Shown here in pieces: positions 56,650 to 64,000 of a DNA stretch of 64,000 nt. Made by a program: the position numbers and the translations under genes. The notes under the pieces are model-generated. The model was not told where the DNA came from. It saw only the letters and a program-made list of their open reading frames with translations, and ran no database searches. The stretch is from NCBI RefSeq assembly GCF_945952365.1, contig NZ_CAMFHX010000006.1:40452-104451 (forward strand), written 5' to 3'. Position 1 is the first letter of the stretch. Each line of letters begins with the position of its first letter. This DNA comes from an uncultured Cetobacterium sp. Lineage in GTDB: Bacteria > Fusobacteriota > Fusobacteriia > Fusobacteriales > Fusobacteriaceae.

Positions 56650-58053
56650 ATGGAATCTAGAATTAAAGAGTTAGAAAAAGAAAATAATGAGTTAAAGCTA
56701 ATTATTCAACTTTTAACAAAAGAAATTGAAGCGTTAAAAGCCAAGCTTAATATGAACAGCTCAAACAGTAGCTTACCACCATCTTCTGATAGATTTAAAA
56801 AAAAAGATAAAAAACAAAGGTTTCTTAGACAAAAGAGTGAAAAATCTTCTGGTGGACAAATTGGACATAAAGGTAGCACTCTTCAAAAAGTTCAAACTCC
56901 TGATTTTGTAGTTGAACTTCCGAATGATACTTGCACTAACTGCTCGCATGATTTGACAGATATTAAAGCTAACGCGATTAAATCACGTCAGGTTTTTGAT
57001 ATTCCTGAAATTAAAATTAATGTTACTGAGTTTAGAGCTCACTCTAAAATTTGTCCTCACTGTAATGCAAAAACAACTTCAGAATTTCCTAAAAATGTAA
57101 GTCATAGTGCTCAATATGGGGCTAATATCAGAGCGTTAATTTTAAACTTAAATATCTATCAAAGTTTGCCATATAAACGTTTACAAGAGTTGCTTAATGA
57201 TGTTTTTAATTTGAAACTTAGTCAAGGAACAATATATAACACTCTTAAATCGGGATACACTAAATTAGAAGCTGTTGAAGATTTCTTTAAAGAGCAATTA
57301 GCTAAGTCCTCTGTTGCTCATGCTGATGAAACAGGAACAAAAGTTAACGGTATAAATCGTTGGATTCATTCGTTTTCTAATGATTCATTTACTGTGTTAA
57401 GTGCTCATAAAAATAGAGGTAAAAAAGCGCTAGTTGAAGCTGGGATTATCGAAAAGTTTTATGGTATTCTTGCTCATGATTGTTGGTATGCTTATGATTC
57501 ATTTAATAATCTAACGCACGCTTTATGCTGGGCTCACTTTTTAAGAGAACTTCAAAGTATTCAAGATAATACAAGCTTAAAGTTCCCAGAAAATATTAAA
57601 AATTCAATTTTTAAATTGAAAGATATTGTTGATAAAGGTGAAAGCATAAATGAAGCTGAAGAGTTATCTTTGTATTTAGGGTATATGAATGCAGTTGAGG
57701 AGGGGATAGTCGAAGAAAGAAAACATTATCCTTTTGATCCAACTTCAGAAGGGAAACCAAAAAGGAGTAAAGCATACAATTTACTTAAACGATTATCTCG
57801 ATATGAGGATGTGTTAAGATTCTTTACAGAAAGAAACGCTGAAATTTTTACAAATAATGCAGCAGAAAGAGAAATTCGAAATGTAAAGGTCAAAAGTAAA
57901 ATACAAGGTACTTTTAGAAGTGATTTAGGACCTGAAATGTTTTGTAGAATAAGAGGCTACATTGCGACAATGAAGAAGCAGGGATTAAATCAGTTCGATG
58001 CTTTAAAAAGAATATTTAAACTTGAAGAGATTATTTCATTAATAGCTAAATAG
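56650..58053 (+). CDS. IS66-family transposase (TnpC)
   Basis: The 467-residue protein has an N-terminal coiled coil/leucine-zipper (LEKENNELKLIIQLL), the SNSSLPPSSDRFK segment, a zinc-binding pattern (CTNCSHDL ... CPHCNAK), and a DDE core with HADETGTKV, HDCWYAYDSF and a C-terminal AEREIRNVKVKSKI. All expected residues are present, so it is probably active. GTCGGAGGTG lies upstream of the ATG. Confidence 0.95.
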   Translation: MESRIKELEKENNELKLIIQLLTKEIEALKAKLNMNSSNSSLPPSSDRFKKKDKKQRFLRQKSEKSSGGQIGHKGSTLQKVQTPDFVVELPNDTCTNCSHDLTDIKANAIKSRQVFDIPEIKINVTEFRAHSKICPHCNAKTTSEFPKNVSHSAQYGANIRALILNLNIYQSLPYKRLQELLNDVFNLKLSQGTIYNTLKSGYTKLEAVEDFFKEQLAKSSVAHADETGTKVNGINRWIHSFSNDSFTVLSAHKNRGKKALVEAGIIEKFYGILAHDCWYAYDSFNNLTHALCWAHFLRELQSIQDNTSLKFPENIKNSIFKLKDIVDKGESINEAEELSLYLGYMNAVEEGIVEERKHYPFDPTSEGKPKRSKAYNLLKRLSRYEDVLRFFTERNAEIFTNNAAEREIRNVKVKSKIQGTFRSDLGPEMFCRIRGYIATMKKQGLNQFDALKRIFKLEEIISLIAK

Positions 58054-58112
58054 AAAAGGAGACTACTACATCTAACGATATAGAAATCTCCTATTATTTA
58101 GCTATTTTTTAT
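58041..58112 (+). terminator. Terminator at the end of the transposase gene
   Basis: An outer stem AATAGCTAAATA (58041-58052) with TATTTAGCTATT (58096-58107) encloses a smaller AGGAGA/TCTCCT stem and is followed by T residues. It begins in the last codons of the gene. Confidence 0.7.
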
Positions 58113-58141
58113 TTTTTGTAATCTACCAGCTGAGTAGTTAC

Positions 58142-58149
58142 CGTTAAAT
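58142..58149. repeat. Target-site duplication of the IS66-type element, right copy
   Basis: CGTTAAAT, identical to 56501-56508. Confidence 0.9.
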
Positions 58150-58424
58150 AGTTTTATTGAGGTATAAGGCTTATTATTTGAACTACATTGAAAATAGTAC
58201 CATATAAATAGTATCAGAAAAATTTTAAAGTTACTTTTACCATTTTACAAACAAAAATCCAAAAAAATGACTCTCTTATTCTGGTTTTAAGGTATTTTGA
58301 AAAATTATGGTTTGTATTTGTATAGGCGAGTTTAAAATCTATTTAAAAGCTGTAAAAAGCTTATAGAAGTAGAGTAAAAAAGTGTAATACAAAGAAGGAA
58401 AAAATATGGAAATTGAGGTGAAAA
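58150..58424. other. Intergenic region before the vanZ-like gene
   Basis: It holds copy B of the 55-nt repeat (58236-58290) and otherwise AT-rich sequence. A nine-codon frame (58406-58435) with a good ribosome binding site overlaps the vanZ-like start. No other gene was seen. Confidence 0.6.
58236..58290. repeat. Dispersed 55-nt repeat, copy B
   Basis: Diverged partner of 5625-5679, ungapped, about nine mismatches. Confidence 0.55.
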
Positions 58425-58895
58425 ATGAAAACTAGAAGGATATTTAAGTTTTTAACACTCTGCATAATGATACTTATCTTCTGGTTTTCTCACCAAGATG
58501 CGAGTAGGTCTATAAAGCAATCTGGTTTTGTAGAAAAGGTAGTAGAGGTAGTTTTAGGAGAACATAAAGATAAAATCAATGTAAGAAAGAATGCTCACTT
58601 CTTTATATACCTAGCTCTTGGGAGTTCGGCTTTTCTGAGTCGTTCTAAGCAGGGTAAAAAAGAGATGTTAGAGGTGTTAGGATTTGTAGTGCTATATGCA
58701 ATGAGTGATGAGTATCATCAAAGTTTTATACCGGGAAGAGGACCATCTATCTATGATGTGGGTATAGATGGGTGTGGAGGAGCTCTTGGGATATTGTTAG
58801 TAAAAACAAAATTAGAAATATTTAAAAATAGGGGAGAAAAGAGATATGAGAAAAGTAACAAAAGCAGTTATACCAGCAGCGGGATTAGGAACTAG
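58425..58895 (+). CDS. VanZ-family membrane protein
   Basis: The 156-residue protein has about four helices with the VanZ signature: [11 protein letters not shown] near the first helix, [12 protein letters not shown], and [19 protein letters not shown] followed by [12 protein letters not shown]. The family is membrane-bound; some members affect teicoplanin resistance, most are uncharacterised. Its last 50 bases overlap the start of galU in another frame, so both may be in one transcript and translation may be coupled. Confidence 0.85.
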   Translation: MKTRRIFKFLTLCIMILIFWFSHQDASRSIKQSGFVEKVVEVVLGEHKDKINVRKNAHFFIYLALGSSAFLSRSKQGKKEMLEVLGFVVLYAMSDEYHQSFIPGRGPSIYDVGIDGCGGALGILLVKTKLEIFKNRGEKRYEKSNKSSYTSSGIRN

Positions 58896-58932
58896 AGTTT
58901 TACCTGCAACAAAGTCGCAGCCGAAGGAAATG
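58846..58932 (+). CDS. galU: galU exon 1 (UTP-glucose-1-phosphate uridylyltransferase, codons 1-29)
   Basis: The ATG at 58846 follows GGGGAG. The 29 residues include the nucleotide-binding motif [18 protein letters not shown]. After codon 29 (phase 0) a group II intron begins with GTGCGAC. The protein continues at 61414. The product makes UDP-glucose from UTP and glucose 1-phosphate, needed for polysaccharide, glycolipid and galactose pathways. Full protein requires intron splicing. Confidence 0.92.
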
Positions 58933-59664
58933 GTGCGACACGTTGCATAGTGAAAAGCTATGCCACACCTAGAGTTTAGCGATAAACACAAGGTGGAGAA
59001 CTATATGACTGAGAGGTGGAATGACGGAGTAACGCCCTGAAACGCCTCCCCTAATACTCCGATATGCGATGCAATTCTAACTAAGTTGCATGGTATAAAG
59101 CTCGGTGAAGTCGGTTGAGAACTACTCCTAACATGTTATGATGAGGAAATGCGAACCAGAGGTGGTCGAGGTAGTGATAGACCGGGGGTCGAACTATATG
59201 GTGAGAATGCACAGTGGTGCTGACAAAGTTGCGAATGTACAGGCCTAGAATCGGATACGCCAGAAATGGGGTACTTGGAAAAATCCAAGGTAAGTGGTGA
59301 TGAGTAAGTATCATTTCTATGAAAGTCGCTATATTGTTAAAGGCAATATCAAGCTTACAGGTCTAGAGTAACCACCTAAGTAGTTTCTATGATAAGTTAT
59401 ATGGAACGTGGAAAGCAAAGCACAACAAAACAGCTTAGTTAGAGCGTTGGTGAATATAAGTTAAATACTATTTAACGAAATTTCTTTAGCTTTGTGAGAG
59501 TAGGGGCACAGTACCGATGAAACCATGATAATAAGTGGTGGAGGGATAGCCCCAAGTCAATATTATAAATTTATTTTAAATCAGAATTAATAAGTCAATG
59601 ATAAGAAATCGAGGAAATAAAGTTAATAACAACTACCTAAAAGAGTTGTAATAACGCACAACTT
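58933..59664 (+). ncRNA. 5' ribozyme part (domains I-III) of the group II intron
   Basis: This 730-base stretch has no gene but is GC-richer and structured, with many short complementary segments. It includes the conserved 5' end GTGCGAC and the probable EBS1 at 59312-59317. The open frame on the minus strand at 59081-59314 is a by-product of RNA structure. Confidence 0.85.
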
Positions 59665-61311
59665 ATGATATTAATAGATAGAATTACATCAATTGAAAAT
59701 ATAGAATTAGCCATAGATAAATTAAAAAGAAATAAAGGTAGTAAAACTCCTGGAGTTGATGGAGTCCGTTTAAAAGATATTTTAGAAGATAAAGCTAAAA
59801 TTATTATGCGAGTCCAGAAAACTTTGAGAAGTAACAACTACAAGCCTTTACCAGTTAGAAGGATTGAGATACCCAAAGAAAATGGAAAAACGAGACCATT
59901 AGGAATTCCTACAATTTTCGATAGAATTATTCAACAGAGTATAAAGCAAGTTATTGAACCTCTAATAGATAAAAAGTTTTATCCAAACTCATTTGGATTT
60001 AGACCAAAAAGGAGCGCAGAGCATGCAATGGCATTAAACTGCAACCTAATAAATAGAGCGGGATTGCACTTTGTAGTCGATGTAGATATAAAAAGTTTCT
60101 TTGATAACATAAATCACAAGAAGTTAATAAAACAACTTATAAAGATAGGTATCAAGGATAAGAAAATTATATCAATTATAAAAGCGATGTTGAAAACTGA
60201 GATTGTTCTTCCTAATGGAGAAATGGTCAAACCAGAAAAAGGTACCCCTCAAGGTGGGATCTTATCCCCACTTCTAGCAAATGTAGTACTTAATGAATTA
60301 AATTGGTGGATAGATAGCCAATGGTTTGGAAAGCGATTAGATAGAGAGTATAAAAAGCAGAAATATAAAAAGTGCGCTTTAAAAAGATGTGGTTTAACAG
60401 AAGTAAGAATTATCAGATATGCTGATGACTTCAAACTTCTATGTAGAACGCGAGAAGGGGCAGACAAAATCTTTAAGCTAGTTAAAATATTTTTAAAAGA
60501 AAGATTAAAATTAGAAGTTTCCAAAGAAAAATCTAAAATAATCAATCTAAAGAAAAAATCCAGTAACTTTTTAGGCTTTAGAATAAAAGCTATAAAAAGA
60601 AGAAATATTAGAACTGCCAGAACCTTCATAGGAGATAAAGCCAAAAAGAACATACTGCTAAAAATTAGAGCGCAAATAAAAACTCTTGCTAGAATACCTA
60701 CCGCAACCGAGGCAATGAAATTCAACTCCATCATAAGAGGTATTCAAAACTATTACAGAATCGCAACTATGGTTAATATTGATTTAAATAGAATTGGATA
60801 TATAATCAGCAAAAACCTATATATTCAATTTGGAAAAGGCTCGGAAAAAAAGGATACTATGTATCGAATAAGGTTCCCAAACTATAACTACAAGGTTTGG
60901 AATATAGATAACGTAACCTTATTTACACTAGAAGCTATTATCTTTAAAATTCCAAAACACTACTCAAATAAGAACTATAAATCGAGAGTAGAAGAATTAA
61001 AAGAGACTATAGAGGAACAACTTTATGCAAATGAGCATAAAGGGAGTCCAAAGTGGGATATACTGAGAGCAGAAGTACGATTTAAATCGAATTCGAAATG
61101 TGCAGTTACAGGAGAATATATTTCTGGGAATAATAGATATGACGTACATCACATAACTCCAAAGAAAAATGGTGGAAAAGATGCGATAGAAAATCTAGTG
61201 TTATTAAAACCAGAAGTTCATAGATTACTTCATAGTAATAAAGCGCGTGAATTCTATAAAGAAAATAAGATGTATCAAAAATTATTAAAATCACTTTCTG
61301 AGAAAAAATAA
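59665..61311 (+). CDS. ltrA: Group II intron-encoded reverse transcriptase/maturase with HNH endonuclease
   Basis: The 548-residue protein has reverse-transcriptase blocks: PGVDGV, GKTRPLGIPTIFDRIIQQ, FGFRPKRSAEHA, VDVDIKSFFDNI, GTPQGGILSPLLAN, and the catalytic YADD at residues 252-255. A maturase (X) domain follows and a C-terminal HNH domain with CAVTG, DVHHITPKKNGG and NLVLL. It both aids splicing and inserts the intron into new sites. No inactivating changes are visible. The ribosome binding site before 59665 is weak. Confidence 0.95.
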   Translation: MILIDRITSIENIELAIDKLKRNKGSKTPGVDGVRLKDILEDKAKIIMRVQKTLRSNNYKPLPVRRIEIPKENGKTRPLGIPTIFDRIIQQSIKQVIEPLIDKKFYPNSFGFRPKRSAEHAMALNCNLINRAGLHFVVDVDIKSFFDNINHKKLIKQLIKIGIKDKKIISIIKAMLKTEIVLPNGEMVKPEKGTPQGGILSPLLANVVLNELNWWIDSQWFGKRLDREYKKQKYKKCALKRCGLTEVRIIRYADDFKLLCRTREGADKIFKLVKIFLKERLKLEVSKEKSKIINLKKKSSNFLGFRIKAIKRRNIRTARTFIGDKAKKNILLKIRAQIKTLARIPTATEAMKFNSIIRGIQNYYRIATMVNIDLNRIGYIISKNLYIQFGKGSEKKDTMYRIRFPNYNYKVWNIDNVTLFTLEAIIFKIPKHYSNKNYKSRVEELKETIEEQLYANEHKGSPKWDILRAEVRFKSNSKCAVTGEYISGNNRYDVHHITPKKNGGKDAIENLVLLKPEVHRLLHSNKAREFYKENKMYQKLLKSLSEKK

Positions 61312-61328
61312 ATAATAGAATATTGATG

Positions 61329-61363
61329 GAACGCCGTGTGCGGTGAAAGTCGCACGCACGGTG
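61329..61363 (+). ncRNA. Group II intron domain V
   Basis: CGCCGTGTGCG at 61332-61342 pairs with CGCACGCACGGTG at 61351-61363, closed by GTGAAAGT. This is the most conserved catalytic element of these ribozymes. Confidence 0.88.
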
Positions 61364-61413
61364 TGGGACGGGGGAAAACTTAGAGATAACTTCAAAGAGT
61401 TACCTATCGTCAT

Positions 61414-62202
61414 CTTGTGATCGTTGACAAGCCGTCACTACAATATATCGTAGAGGAGCTTGTAGAATCAGGGATAGAGGATATACTTATTGTAACTGGA
61501 AGAAATAAAAATTCGATAGAGGATCACTTTGATCACTCGTTTGAGTTGGAAAATACTCTGGCTAGACATGGGAAAGATGAACTGTTGGAAAAGGTAGAGA
61601 CAATACATGGAATGGCAAATATCTACTATATAAGACAAAACCATCCGTTGGGATTAGGACATGCTATTTTAAAGGCTAAGAGTTTTGTGGGAGAGGACCC
61701 GTTTCTGATAGCTCTTGGGGATGACATAATGTATAACCCAGAGAAAGAGGTGAGTGCTCAGCTTATAGAAAACTATAACCAGTATGGACACTCTGTAATA
61801 GGAGTGCAAGAGGTAAATCCAAAGGATGTATCTAAGTATGGAGTTATAAAGCCAGTGGAGGATTTAGATTCTAAAACTGTGTTGATGTCTGACTTTGTGG
61901 AAAAACCAAAGCTAGAGGAAGCACCATCTCTTAAAGCGTGTCTGGGGAGATATCTATTAACTGCTGATATATTTAGATATTTAGAGAATACAGCACCAGG
62001 CAAAGGTGGAGAGATTCAACTTACAGATGGAATCTTAGCTATGATGAACGATGGAGAAAAGGTTTTAGCATATAACTTTGATGGAGTTCGTTATGATATA
62101 GGAACGAAGAGTGGGTTGTTAAAAGCTAATATAGAGTTTGGTCTACGTAATCCCGAAACAAGCGAGGATCTAAAGGAGTATTTAAAAAGTATAAAAGGAT
62201 AA
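61414..62202 (+). CDS. galU: galU exon 2 (codons 30-291)
   Basis: This exon begins LVIVDKPSLQYIVEELVESG and includes ILIVTGRNKNSIEDHFD, FLIALGDDIMYNP, GRYLLTADIFRYLE, GKGGEIQLTDGI and YDIGTKSGLLKANIEF, all GalU hallmarks. Together with exon 1 it gives 291 residues, the family norm. A GTG at 61417 could suggest a separate gene, but that protein would lack the nucleotide-binding loop, and the exact restoration of the frame argues against it. Confidence 0.93.
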   Translation, partial: LVIVDKPSLQYIVEELVESGIEDILIVTGRNKNSIEDHFDHSFELENTLARHGKDELLEKVETIHGMANIYYIRQNHPLGLGHAILKAKSFVGEDPFLIALGDDIMYNPEKEVSAQLIENYNQYGHSVIGVQEVNPKDVSKYGVIKPVEDLDSKTVLMSDFVEKPKLEEAPSLKACLGRYLLTADIFRYLENTAPGKGGEIQLTDGILAMMNDGEKVLAYNFDGVRYDIGTKSGLLKANIEFGLRNPETSEDLKEYLKSIKG

Positions 62203-62209
62203 TGTGAAA

Positions 62210-62238
62210 AGCAGGAGAAATTTCTCCTGCTTTTTTTG
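62210..62238 (+). terminator. Terminator of galU
   Basis: A perfect 22-bp palindrome (AGCAGGAGAAA with TTTCTCCTGCT) is followed by a T run that also contains the start of the next -35 box. Confidence 0.9.
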
Positions 62239-62264
62239 ATGCAACTTGCAGAATGTGGTATAAT
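62235..62264 (+). promoter_or_regulatory. Promoter of DUF1703 copy 3
   Basis: TTTGAT (62235-62240), 18 bases, TATAAT (62259-62264) with extended TG in TGTGGTATAAT, matching the promoter of copy 1. Confidence 0.7.
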
Positions 62265-62290
62265 AGACTAAAGAAAAGGTGGTGGAAAGT

Positions 62291-63940
62291 GTGGAGAGAA
62301 AAAAATTACCAGTTGGTGTGAGTGATTTTAAAAAGTTAATAAGGGAAAATTACTACTATGTTGATAAAACAGGATTTATAGAAGAGATTTTAGAAAAAAG
62401 AGCAGAAGTTACATTGATATGTAGACCAAGAAGATTTGGTAAAACTCTAAATATGAGTACCTTAAAGTATTTTTTAACTAGAGAGAACGCCTCAGAAAAT
62501 ATTGAGCTTTTCAGAGGCTTAAATATAGAAAAGAGTAAATATATAGCTGAAGCAGGGAAATATCCGGTTATATTTTTGACACTGAAAGGATTGGATGGAG
62601 ATAATTATCCAGAATTTCTAAGAAAGTTTAAAAGATTGTTGAGTAAACTCTTTAAAGAACACAAACATTTAAAAGAGTTTTTAGATGAAGATGATCTGAT
62701 GAATTTTGAAAAAATTATCAGCAGAAAAGATGATGGAGATTATGATATAGCCTTGCAATTTTTATCAGAGCTTTATGAAGAGTATGTCGGAATAAAACCA
62801 GTGCTACTAATAGATGAATATGATTCGCCAATGATAGTCGCTCATGAAAAAGGATACTATGAAGAGACAAAAGATTTAATGGGTTCTTTCTATGGAAGTG
62901 CTTTAAAGGATGCACCGATCTCTTTTGCAGTTGTAACAGGGATTCTTAGAGTAGCGAAAGAGTCTATATTTTCAAGTCTTAACAACTTGAAGGTTTCTAC
63001 GCTACTGACCAATAACTACAATCATTTTGGAATGACTGAAAGTGAAGTAGAAGAGATTTTGAAATATTATAATTTAGAAACGACTATGGAGAGTGCTAAA
63101 AGTTGGTATAACGGATATACCTTTGGAGATGAAAAAGTGTATAACCCTTGGAGTATATTAAATCATTGTGAAAATGGAGAGTTGATATCTTACTGGGTAA
63201 ATACAAGTGCAAATACTTTAATTATGAAGCTATTAAAAGAAGCTGACGAGGATATAAAAGATACTTTCTATGAGCTTTTAAATGGTGGGAGTGCTAGAAC
63301 TATATTAGATGACAATATGATATTCGGTGAAAAGTATAGTGATAGTACAATTTTATATTTAATGTTTTCAGCGGGGTATTTAACTATAGATAGGCCTGGA
63401 GAGGAAGAGGATCAGTACTATTTAAGAATACCGAATTTAGAGGTTAAAAAATATTTTAGAAAAACATTTATATCAATTTTGACTCCAAAAAGTAAAGATA
63501 GTTTTTCTAAGTTGAAAGAGGCTTTAGTGATTGGAAAAATTCGTGGAAATGATTCAGTTGAGGAAAAGATAAATGGATTTTTCATGGCTAGTATGAGCTA
63601 TTTAGATGGAGCGAGGCAAGAAAAGTTTTATCATAACTTAATTCTTGGAATGATGATAGGCTTGGATGATAAGTTCTATATACACTCTAATCGAGAAGAG
63701 GGGTTGGGGCGTTATGATTTAGCTTTAGAGCCACGTGATAAAAGTGGCTTTGGATATATATTTGAATTTAAAGTAGCGACATCTTCGTCAGAATCTGACT
63801 TCCATATAGCAGGAGAAGAGGCTTTAGCTCAGATAGATAAAAAAATTTATGAAACAGGACTGCGTGAGCGTGGAATAGAAAAGATTATTAAAATTGGGAT
63901 GGTATTTTCTGGTAAAGAGTTAAAGTTTTATACAAAATAG
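62291..63940 (+). CDS. AAA-ATPase-like / PD-(D/E)XK nuclease family protein (DUF1703 type), copy 3
   Basis: The 549-residue protein is closely similar to copy 1 along its whole length. It has Walker A RPRRFGKTLNMS, Walker B VLLIDEYDSPM, and the nuclease pattern GLGRYDLALEP ... FEFKVA. The start is taken as GTG 62291, giving MERKKLPVGVSDFKK in register with copy 1 and placing AAAGGTGG at a proper distance; GTGs at 62279 and 62282 overlap that site. It is monocistronic as far as the window shows. Confidence 0.87.
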   Translation: MERKKLPVGVSDFKKLIRENYYYVDKTGFIEEILEKRAEVTLICRPRRFGKTLNMSTLKYFLTRENASENIELFRGLNIEKSKYIAEAGKYPVIFLTLKGLDGDNYPEFLRKFKRLLSKLFKEHKHLKEFLDEDDLMNFEKIISRKDDGDYDIALQFLSELYEEYVGIKPVLLIDEYDSPMIVAHEKGYYEETKDLMGSFYGSALKDAPISFAVVTGILRVAKESIFSSLNNLKVSTLLTNNYNHFGMTESEVEEILKYYNLETTMESAKSWYNGYTFGDEKVYNPWSILNHCENGELISYWVNTSANTLIMKLLKEADEDIKDTFYELLNGGSARTILDDNMIFGEKYSDSTILYLMFSAGYLTIDRPGEEEDQYYLRIPNLEVKKYFRKTFISILTPKSKDSFSKLKEALVIGKIRGNDSVEEKINGFFMASMSYLDGARQEKFYHNLILGMMIGLDDKFYIHSNREEGLGRYDLALEPRDKSGFGYIFEFKVATSSSESDFHIAGEEALAQIDKKIYETGLRERGIEKIIKIGMVFSGKELKFYTK

Positions 63941-64000
63941 AGGCTTTTAACAGTTGAAATAAATTTATAAAATTCAAAAATAAGTTTTGACTTTTATAGA
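63941..64000. other. Final 60 bases, no gene seen
   Basis: AT-rich sequence with a TTGACT at the end, possibly the start of a promoter that continues outside the window. Confidence 0.4.

Larger units (their letters stand above)
56509..58141 (+). mobile_element. Complete single-ORF IS66-family element (ISBst12-like layout)
   Basis: The element of 1633 bp is bounded by 18-nt inverted repeats, GTAACTACTCAGCTAGTA (56509-56526) and its near-perfect inverse at 58124-58141 (one mismatch). An 8-bp direct duplication flanks it. It has one gene, TnpC-like, and no tnpA/tnpB, as in the ISBst12 branch of IS66. An intrinsic terminator near the left end guards the transposase gene from outside transcription, and another follows the gene. 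The clean duplication indicates a recent insertion. Confidence 0.9.
58933..61413 (+). mobile_element. Group II intron inserted in galU, sense orientation
   Basis: The 2481-base element starts GTGCGAC at 58933 and ends with CGTCAT at 61413. Joining the exons restores the GalU frame exactly (KEM | LVIVDKP). Domain V is recognisable at about 61329-61363: a GC-rich stem with the GTGAAAGT loop region and a CGC-type triad. Domain VI follows with a candidate bulged A eight bases from the end. IBS1 GAAATG (58927-58932) is perfectly complementary to CATTTC at 59312-59317, a fitting EBS1 in domain I. The intron protein is encoded in domain IV. Confidence 0.95.

Noticed and set aside
58406..58435. Nine-codon frame with a good ribosome binding site overlapping the vanZ-like start
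   Set aside because: Too short and without codon pattern or attenuator structure; could be a coupling mini-frame but not supportable.
59081..59314. 77-residue minus-strand frame in the intron 5' region
   Set aside because: Lies in ribozyme domain I, where RNA structure explains the sequence.
60249..60734. 161-residue minus-strand frame inside the intron protein gene
   Set aside because: Antisense shadow over reverse-transcriptase blocks; no own motif.
61417..62202. Separate short galU-like gene starting at GTG 61417
   Set aside because: Exon 1 and the intron boundaries restore the full GalU exactly, so this start is an artefact of the intron.

Overview
The window is AT-rich bacterial chromosome with short intergenic gaps and strong Shine-Dalgarno sites. 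It most likely comes from a fermentative, gut-type member of the Fusobacteriota (Cetobacterium or a Fusobacterium mortiferum/ulcerans-like species). This is inferred from a GH4 6-phospho-alpha-glucosidase plus PTS pair of the F. mortiferum malH/malB type, three AAA-ATPase-like/PD-(D/E)XK (DUF1703-type) proteins, a nitrate-reductase operon like the narABC genes of clostridia, and many PTS and ABC sugar systems. No rRNA, tRNA or CRISPR array was seen.

Layout. 1-5.5 kb: end of an unidentified gene, a Cache-GGDEF diguanylate cyclase, moeA and a mobA-mobB fusion (molybdenum cofactor), and a BglG/Mga-like regulator that appears to have lost its first HTH by frameshift. 5.9-12.3 kb: an SMC-like ATPase plus TOPRIM-protein pair (candidate defence module), an orphan FtsX-type permease, DUF1703 copy 1, a CpsB/YwqE-type PHP phosphatase and an RpiR regulator. 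12.3-23 kb: PAS-GGDEF cyclase; malB-malH with divergent malR; an alpha-glucosidase/PTS/EEP-hydrolase operon; a GGDEF-EAL protein. 23.2-27.9 kb: narA-narB-narC plus a TDT/SLAC1-type transporter, which needs the bis-MGD cofactor made with the help of moeA/mobAB. 28-32.7 kb: rbsKDACB. 32.8-33.05 kb: a previously unlisted DUF1622 gene remnant. 33.2-37.8 kb: LacI regulator, GH36 alpha-galactosidase and GPH sugar transporter. 37.8-41 kb: (p)ppGpp-synthetase-like, polyphosphate:AMP phosphotransferase and tandem-USP genes. 41.1-44.1 kb: an NSS transporter preceded by a 24-residue leader peptide ending Phe-Trp-Trp-Trp-Pro, and a MATE exporter. 44.2-54.5 kb: DUF1703 copy 2, an AAA_14/DUF4143 ATPase with tandem repeats in its promoter, an APC permease, malX-malY and two BglG/Mga-like regulators. 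54.6-58.4 kb: a mobile-element-rich patch with an IS3-type OrfA remnant, a decayed gene, an unrecognised 308-residue protein and a complete IS66-type element with an 8-bp target duplication. 58.4-64 kb: a vanZ-like gene overlapping galU; galU is split after codon 29 by a complete group II intron carrying an RT-HNH protein; DUF1703 copy 3 follows.

How it fits together: the region supports use of alpha-glucosides, alpha-galactosides and ribose, nitrate as electron acceptor, and three c-di-GMP enzymes. The most distinctive signals are the tryptophan leader peptide in front of the NSS transporter, the intron inside galU, the ATPase-TOPRIM pair, and several decayed genes that do not appear as open reading frames. 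Function names come from motif recognition by eye; no database search was run.
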